Positions 57,608-64,000 of a stretch of 64,000 nucleotides of DNA are shown in pieces (within the stretch, counting starts at the first letter, position 1; every line of letters starts with the position of its first letter). Source of the stretch: Strobilurus pachycystidiatus. Taxonomy: Eukaryota; Basidiomycota; Agaricomycetes; Agaricales; Physalacriaceae. The DNA is taken from assembly GCA_019915135.1 (NCBI GenBank), contig JAHLMK010000010.1:1178001-1242000 (forward strand). The letters are read 5' to 3'. The notes beneath the pieces were generated by a model. That model ran no database searches and was not told the DNA's origin. It worked only from the letters and a program-made list of their open reading frames with translations. The position numbers and the translations under genes are program-made.

Positions 57608-58010
57608 AAACACTAGAGTGTAACGTAGGTAGAATATATTGACATAGCACTACAGTGTAATACTACAGTACAATTCCACCCTTTAGTGTCAGATACCTAA
57701 GTTCCATTGCACTGGTCATGGGAAGGGACGGGTGGACACTTCGGGGCCCGAAGACACTACAGGGCGAGCACTTCGAGCCTGCACTTCAGTGCGTCCATTC
57801 TTCAAGTGCAGCTCGCCCTTGAGTGCCTGCTGCACTGGGAAGTGACGGGTGGACACTTCGGGGCACTTCAGTGCGTCCATTCAAGTGCAGCTTGCCCTTG
57901 AGTGCCTGCTGCACTCAGTCAGCGCGCCCTCAAGTGCACGATAATTGCGCTGTCACTTCCGACTACCAGTGCTGCACTTCAGAGCAGCGGCCATCCTCGA
58001 GTGTAGTCTT
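57608..58010. repeat. Cluster of CACT-N2-AGTG palindromes with a tandem repeat
   Basis: Within 400 bp the 12-bp pattern R/Y-CACT-NN-AGTG-Y recurs: acactagagtgt (57610), gcactacagtgt (57647), gcacttcagtgc (57781 and 57863), plus half-sites gcccttgagtgc and tcaagtgc. Part is a direct tandem repeat: 57708-57830 and 57831-57909. The second copy lacks about 40 bp. No reading frame explains it. Confidence 0.75.
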
Positions 58011-58583
58011 TGAGGGTCAGCTTCGTGCTCCCGCACCCGCCAATGACACCTCCAAATTTCCTTGCGTCAGATTGATGCTCTGCAACTGCACACCCTCTCG
58101 CCGGTACAGACACTTACATTGACGATTGCTTGGCAAGTCACCCTCTCAAGCGGCACCCGAAACCCCGACGCGCTACGGCGCGACCCAGACCTCGGTCGCG
58201 GAGGCCGAAATACGCGATCTTCAAGTTGCAGATCCATGACAGACAACAGTGAACGTTGCTGTTGCGAAAGGCGGCGGGCGCCGGTGAATACATTGAAGAC
58301 GTGTTGAAAGAGAAGTCGAGTGGCGACAGACGAAGGTGGTGGTAAGAGAGCAAGAGAGCACGGCTCACGTGCAAGCGCCCATTGTTCCAATGTCCCACGA
58401 AATGTTGTGCTCGGCACTGGCTCGGAGACCACATGAGCCACGTGACAATATCGGGACGCCACTTATGATTATGAAGTCAAAGTTACGCGCTGGTAGTAGC
58501 TGTAGAAGCAACGAGAGAGACAATACTGATCAATATTTCCAACATTTCATTTCGGTCATAAGTATTCGGACTCTGGGATAAAC
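58011..58583. other. Intergenic, no supported gene
   Basis: Frames on both strands overlap without domains. Lies between the palindrome cluster and the 3' end of the next minus-strand gene. Confidence 0.4.
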
Positions 58584-59606
58584 CTATTTTCGTTTCTTGC
58601 TACCAGCAGTCTCAATGTCACCTCCTCGCCTCTTCTTGCTTCGCGCCAGTGCCTCGTCAACTCCTTCGAGAGGGTTCGAAAGATCTATAATCTCCAAATC
58701 AACCTTCTCCTGGCGGGGCTTGTACTCTACCCTGCCGGCCCGAAGGTCAAAAGGAGTGCTGTTGTGAGCTCTGTTTATCAAGGCCTGGAGCTCGTGACAC
58801 TCTTCCGCTTTCAAATCGACGTGTTTGCAGATCAGAACATCGCCCTCCACAAGTAGCGAATCCCTGACACGGTGACGGAAGAAGTTGCTCAGTGAGGGAA
58901 CATAAACATGGACCTCTTCGTAATCCCGGAGATGCTCCAGTCGGTGTGGATAACATTCATGGCCCTCGAACGACCCGCCTCGAACTTTGGTACCCTGGTT
59001 GACATGAACGGTCAATAACAATCCGACTGTTCATAGCACAGACGCACGGTAACATAGAACTTGAATTCAATAGTTTCCGCCGTGATCTCTCCAGGCTGCT
59101 CCGACTCACTGCCGGAATCTGATTTGTCCTTGTCGAGATCCAAGGGCTTGTCCGCAATGTTGTTGTCGCCACGGGGAGGGTACGGGTCGAGCATCTCCAA
59201 GCGGCTGACGCGATACCCTTCAATCTCGTCAGCATGGCATTTCTGACAATGACTATTGTAGCGTATCGTACCCTTGCTCTGGATGATAGCCCTTGCCTTC
59301 CTCCGAATGTCTTCCCTGATCTTTGCCGACGGTCGCCAGTCGCGTAACTTGCATTTTCGGCCGTGAGTGGGACACTAATTCCATATCACTATCCCAGCGG
59401 CGCATCTCAGGCAAGAAAGAAGCACGCACCGTGTAGAGGACGCGTCCAAAAAATGCGTTGTTATATTTGCCCCAGCAGGGCTCCCCCTGGCATACGCCTC
59501 CGCCCGTTGGGCAGTCTTTGACCTGGGGAACGTCCATGTCGCCGTGGATGAGTTGCTGGAGGACTTGATATGCTGGAGCACGCTTGAGGTCTGCTTCATA
59601 CAACAT
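58584..59606 (-). CDS. Cysteine/histidine-rich protein of unknown function
   Basis: Three exons (59606-59430, 59374-59048, 58994-58584) total 915 nt, giving 304 aa, with clean GT/AG introns. Exon 1 holds CPTGGGVCQGEPCWGKYNN; exon 2 holds CPTHGRKCKLRDW and HCQKCHADEIEG. Together they form a plausible zinc-binding cluster. Then come an acidic Asp/Ser/Glu linker and a folded-looking C-terminal half (EEVHVYVPSLSNFFRHRV, VEGDVLICKHVDLKAEE). The end is basic (RSKKRRGGDIETAGSKKRK), like a nuclear signal. I do not recognise the family. It lies just downstream of, and on the same strand as, the modular gene at 59.7-62.9 kb, and may be functionally linked with it. Confidence 0.65.
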
Positions 59607-59720
59607 GATGACAGACGACGACTGCTTTCAGGAAAAGAAGACCGAGCTTATAAGACTTGAGAACAATAACATTTCCGTCCCTGTCGTTACTATGTCCAGA
59701 TACAGCGAGTACAATAAGAA

Positions 59721-62700
59721 CTACTCTATTTGTCCGATGGCCCCGCCCTCTCCATGACGGTTTGGCGCCTTGTACGTGCCCTTGGCGATGGAAGATCCAG
59801 TGGTGTGATGACCTTTCCCACCCGTGTGATGGACCCGTCCTCGTTGTACACTCCGTCTACCACGGTGTCATATCCCGGCTTGACTCGTCTGAGGCGTAGT
59901 TAATTATGAGAAATTAGCAAAATGTGTGTATCGTACTTCGTTTTCTTTACTGTCTCTGTCGCTTTCGCTCTAAACACTCGTAAAAACTGTCTCGCAGGGC
60001 TAGCTCAAGTTGACTCACCGCTTGGGAACAGGCATCTCCGCAGGTTCATCGTTGACTCGTTTATTTCTTCCTTTCGTATTCGGCTTTGGTTCAACGGGTC
60101 TAGTAAATCTGTCGGTGTCGCGGGCAAAGGATTTCCAGACTGCATACGCACTTCTTCTTGGCCCCTTTGGCTTTGGCTGGTGCAACTTTTGCTTGCCTAC
60201 AAATCGAATGAACAAGACGACACATCAAATCGACATTAGCTTACGGAAGTTCAGAGGTAGTGTCCTTGCCTTTTCGCGGTACAGTCTTACGACGAGGCTT
60301 TGGCAAACTGAATCAAAAACTAAGATGTCTAATGGAGGACACGATGGAGTGTGACTTACAGCGATTCATCAGGGACTTCCTCTGGTGGTGGCGAAGACAA
60401 GTCCGAGGACGCATAGGAAGGTTCATGACCTCTGTAAACGTTTCCGTCCCACAGTTCATCTTCTTCAGAGTCGTGATCCTCCGTCTCGAGAGAGGACTGC
60501 TCTACCGCGAGCTCGACAGGAGAGGTGTCCTCAGCTGTTGATGTTTCGGCAGCTGTGCGAGTGAGTGGTATCGTCACAGGCTGCTGAGCGGAAGTCTTGG
60601 GCGTAGAGGAGACCTCCGCTGTCGCAGGGAGAAAATGGAAGGGATCGACGGCGTTGTTGGACGAAGTTGTTGCGAAGAAATCACATAATTTCTCAAGAAC
60701 GCTCCATCGGGGATAAGCCTGCAAAGTGGGCTCGCGAATGAGGCCAGCACTGAACTCCCATCGCTCGGTGTCGTAGTATTTCTCCGGTGAAGCCTGGATG
60801 TCAGTCCAGGGAACATCCGCGTTGTCTCCTCGCGCATGCTCTGCAAGAGTCTCGGGTGAGATAAGGCTCCGAAGAGGGGAAGTAACTCACTGTATAGCAG
60901 CTCCAAGTAGTGCTTGATGAGTCCCAGCGCTTCCGACAAAGGGAGGCCGGTGATATCGCCGTAGGCGTAACGAGGAATAGGGTTCTGATTCGACGGCTGT
61001 CGCGGAGAATCTGGAGGAGGGGACGTAATCTGATTGTCGACCGTCGGGGAGTGGGATGTGTCGAGATCCGAGGTGGATAAGAAATGAAAGGGATCAGGAG
61101 CGTCGACACCTGATGTATCGGCAAAAAAATCGCATAGCTTCTCGAGAACGCTCCATCGTGGATAGGCGGCCAAGGTAGGCTCGCGAATGTGACCCGCACT
61201 GAAAGTCCAGCGCTCCATGTCGTAGAATGCTTGAGGGGAGGCCTCAATGGCCGTCCAGGGGACCTCCGAGTCATCTCCTCGCGCATGCTCTGAACAGTGT
61301 CAGAGGAGAAGGGGTTCGAGGAGAACGAGCAACTCACTGTATAGTAGCTCCAAGTAACGCTTCATGACTTCCAAAGCTTCCGCCAGAGGCAGACCCGTGA
61401 TATCACCGTGTTCGTAACGAGGGATGGGGTTCTGGTGGACCTTTGATGCAGAATCGAGCGTGGAGAACTCGAACTGCTCGGTCTTCAGGAAGTCCAGGAG
61501 AGCCTCCAAGTCTGACCACTTGGGATAAGAAACCGAAGTAGGTTCTTTGAGAGTACCGCCGGGTACGATCTTACTCCAACGAGTCGTATCGTAATGAGCG
61601 TGCGGAGCAGCTTCGATGTGGGTCCATGGGACCTTAGTGCAATTCGGATGAGCATGCTCTGAAGCTGGTCAGTCGTCGGTTACAGCGCCAGGTGATATTA
61701 ACTTACTGTAGAGATCCTCAAGGTACCGTTTAGCATATCCTACGGTGGCAACGCGAGCCAAGCCTTCGGGTATGTTGTAGCGAGGCTTTTGAGTTCTTGG
61801 CGTTTCGATATCTGTGCATGTGAAGAAGTTCGGAATCGTTTCTGAAGCGACAGAGTGGCAAACTGACCTGGTAAGTTTGCTGCCATGTAAGCTGTGCAAA
61901 AGTCGGAGAGTGGTCTTCACCATCGTTGAGGAGACTCGAAAAAGCCGTGCTGAGGTTATATTTCGGGTCGTTCAGATGCGGAGGAGTGCTATCGAAACTG
62001 GATTGAATGTTAAATTGATTCATCGAAGGACTCGACAGAACTACTTACAAAAGACATTCCACTTCGTTGTGGTTGTTCTTCCAAGTGGACATGACGAAGA
62101 AGACAGCGCCGTCACTAAGTTCACGAAGTGCGTCAAACACCTCGGCGACGAAAGTCAGGATTTCTTCTTGCGACCTTGGAGAACCTTCAGATCGCACAAG
62201 ACACCGGGGAAAAGAAAACTAACATAGTAACGGAGGCCTGTTGCTCTGCGATACGCTGCTCATATTGGGCCCGCTCAGAGTCGGTGAGGGCGTTCCAGAC
62301 GAAGGCTTCGGCCTTCTTGTATGCGCCTCCGTGATTATCATCCTTGATCTCACCGCTGGCGATGTATTGGACTTCTCTGGCAGCGATAACGTCACGTCGC
62401 TCAGCCGCGTGGAGCTTGCGGCCCGAGGAGCGTGTGGAACGCGCACATAAATCGAGACAACGATCGACTTGCGCTCGCGAAAGAGATTTGGTGGTGGAGG
62501 TTAATTTCGAGTTTGTGACAGGGTGCAGGTTTGTCAATCGCTTCTCCAGTGTCTAAGATGTGGTGTCAGGTTTCAGGTCGAAGCGCAAATTCAGAAGAGA
62601 CGCACCTTACGCCATGCCTGGCGGGTATGTCCAGCGGTTGACGTCCTGATTGAATCGAACTCGTCGAGCCATGAATTGAGAAGCTTGTTGCGAAGCTCTC

Positions 62701-62866
62701 TCAGCTCGCCATTGGCCCCGCTGGGAAGTTTGGAGACAGGAAGTTTGGTGGGATTGACGCGGTCGAGAAGTGTGGCGTATTCCTTCCTGCCGGCTTCGAT
62801 GATGGCCGCCTCATGGGACGAGAGTGCCCACGCATTCTGGCCTTGACCCTTCTTCCTGGATGACAT
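59721..62866 (-). CDS. Unknown protein with a triplicated exon module
   Basis: Starts at ATG 62866 (MSSRKKGQGQNAWALSSHEA). Later exons include HTRQAWRK/TLEKRLTN, EEILTFVAEVFDALRELSDG and LLNDGEDHSPTFAQLTWQQT. Three copies of one module follow. Each begins just after an intron with HA(H/R)...VPWT.IEA.P and continues through YD...RW......PT...YP(R/K)WS.LE.L.DFF. Copies 1 and 2 then have NPIPRYEYGDITGLPL.EAL and end YLELLYS before the next intron; copy 3 diverges there. All module-boundary introns are in phase 1, which allows exon duplication without a frame change. The C-terminal part is acidic, then basic (KPKGPRRSAYAVWKSFARD), and ends near YDTVVDGVYNEDGSITRVGK before the stop at 59721-59723. 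Length is roughly 700 aa. The family was not recognised. Confidence 0.6.
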
Positions 62867-63371
62867 GGCTGAGTCGCGGGGAACGGTTGCAGGAAAGAAA
62901 ACCACCTTTTGGCTCGCCAATTTTAAGCACAGCGCTTTGTCCATGGCATTGATCATCCATGCGACACATTGTCCGGGAAGGTCTTGTGTTTGAACCTTGA
63001 AGTAGATCTATTTAGAAAATCAACCCCATAATGCTTTGAATGGGCGCTCACGCACCGATGTCGCCTACACAGACGCCCGCCATGACGGCGGGATGGCAAC
63101 GAGAAGGCGTGGGAATAAGTTGACGCACCACTGATAGGCCGGCCATCCGAGGCAGTCTCGGGCACAACATGTACGAGCCGAGGACAACATTTTGCAGCGC
63201 TTTGTCACACTCAGGGGCTGCGCACAGACCCTTCCCATTTGCTCCCGACCGTCATCGCCAACAGTCGCCAACGCCCATAATGCGCGTTGGGCCCTCGTAC
63301 CGTGGCCTAGACGATGACTGACGGTGGTCTTTCTGAATTCTGAAAATTACGACGTTCTTTTCTCTTCCCAT
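62867..63371. other. Divergent promoter region
   Basis: 505 bp between the starts of the minus-strand modular gene (62866) and the plus-strand NGN-like gene (63372). No gene was identified inside. Confidence 0.5.
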
Positions 63372-64000
63372 ATGCCTATCAAGACTCCCAAGCGCTGTCG
63401 TCTGGTCGATTTGGAAGCAACTGTGGACGATGAAGACACTTCAGATGCGTCTCTTGACGAAGCAGGTACAACCTTTTTCTCTTGTGTTTGAACAGATTTA
63501 AACCGGCCGCAGGTGACGATTTCATTACCGACGACGAAGGCGATATTCCTCCGGACGACATCTCTCGCCCAATTCAGCCTTCCCACGACGTCCTTGAGCC
63601 GCCCCCCTCCGTTGACGAGGCCTTTGAAGCGCTATTGGACCGAGCTCGTCAGCGCGCCCGCACCACGAAAGAAGTCAACTTGGATATCTGTACGAGCCTC
63701 CCTCCCAGCGAATCGGACAAGCCCTTATGCCGGATTAAGTGCTGGGTATGTTGGCATCCTCCACTCCCCGACTTCTACTTGAACCTGTAATTCATAGCCT
63801 CGCATGCAAACCGAGCTTTTACTGCGCTTACATGCCGCCGCATACAAGCTGCCTTGCCTCGACATCGCGTCGGCCTTCATTCACCCAACCGATCCAACCT
63901 CAATCTATATTGAAACCGGCGCTCCTAACGCGAAAGAATGGCAACCACTCCTCATGTCTTTCTCTGGCATTGTAGCGCGACGCGGTCTCGCCCTTTTCGC
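63372..64000 (+). CDS. Spt5-NGN-like protein, 3' part outside window
   Basis: Three exons are visible: 63372-63465, 63513-63745 and 63798 to the edge. The N terminus (MPIKTPKRCRLVDLEATVDD) is basic and then strongly acidic (DDFITDDEGDIPPDD), as in Spt5-type proteins. Next comes PLCRIKCW joined to PRMQTELLLRL, then LPCLDIASAFIHPTDPTSIY, IETGAPNAKEW and further residues. This follows the NGN-domain pattern of Spt5/NusG: a Trp-containing first strand, a helix, then a strand ending in (I/V)Y(I/V)E. Spt5 binds RNA polymerase II. A true SPT5 would be longer at the N terminus, so this may be one of the Spt5-like paralogues seen in Agaricomycetes (inference). KOW repeats, if any, lie beyond the edge. 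Confidence 0.5.

Noticed and set aside
57708..57909. CRISPR-like array of repeats
   Set aside because: Only two tandem copies, no regular spacers and a eukaryotic context; it is a minisatellite-like repeat.

Overview
The window reads as nuclear DNA of a filamentous basidiomycete, most likely an Agaricomycete. Genes are split by many introns of about 45-70 bases (GTRNGY...YAG). The gene content also fits: HIR1, a DUF4336 protein, a TPR-CHAT protein, families of single-pass membrane proteins with long serine-rich stalks, a chromodomain Ty3/Gypsy retrotransposon and a PIF/Harbinger transposon. Exon boundaries below were worked out by hand from reading frames and splice signals. Where stated, the spliced length is an exact multiple of three.

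Layout. 0-2 kb: a ubiquitin-specific protease on the minus strand, cut by the left edge. 2.3-4.4 kb: old direct repeats without a convincing gene. 4.6-11 kb: a DUF4336 protein, an unassigned fragment, a C2H2/RING protein, a 1.1-kb element with perfect 25-bp terminal inverted repeats, and a GATA-like zinc-finger protein. 11.9-15.3 kb: HIR1, a histone H3-H4 chaperone subunit. 15.8-24.1 kb: an older TA-flanked inverted-repeat element split by a very young LTR retrotransposon (16556-23734). 24.4-28.2 kb: a CHAT-domain, caspase-like protein. 30.8-34.2 kb: a GT15-like mannosyltransferase and a cytochrome P450. 34484-38363: a complete-looking PIF/Harbinger transposon carrying a transposase gene and a Myb/SANT-like gene. 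38.5-42.6 kb: a carboxylesterase-fold protein lacking the nucleophile serine, and a Bin3/MePCE-type RNA cap methyltransferase. 43.3-51.3 kb: two GH18 chitinases flanking a tandem pair of single-pass membrane proteins. A decayed third copy follows at 51.5 kb and a 5'-truncated relative lies at 56.4-57.6 kb. 52.2-54.7 kb: an anion:cation symporter-type MFS permease. 58.6-64 kb: three genes of unknown function, namely a cysteine-rich protein, a protein built from three copies of one exon module, and an NGN-like protein cut by the right edge.

No operons are expected. The strongest physical association is the interleaving of chitinases with the membrane-protein family, which could relate to cell-wall remodelling or to sensing of chitin or glycans (inference). 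The other main theme is transposon activity: at least four elements of different classes and ages, one nested in another, with several relics of duplicated genes. No CRISPR, rRNA, tRNA or bacterial feature was found.
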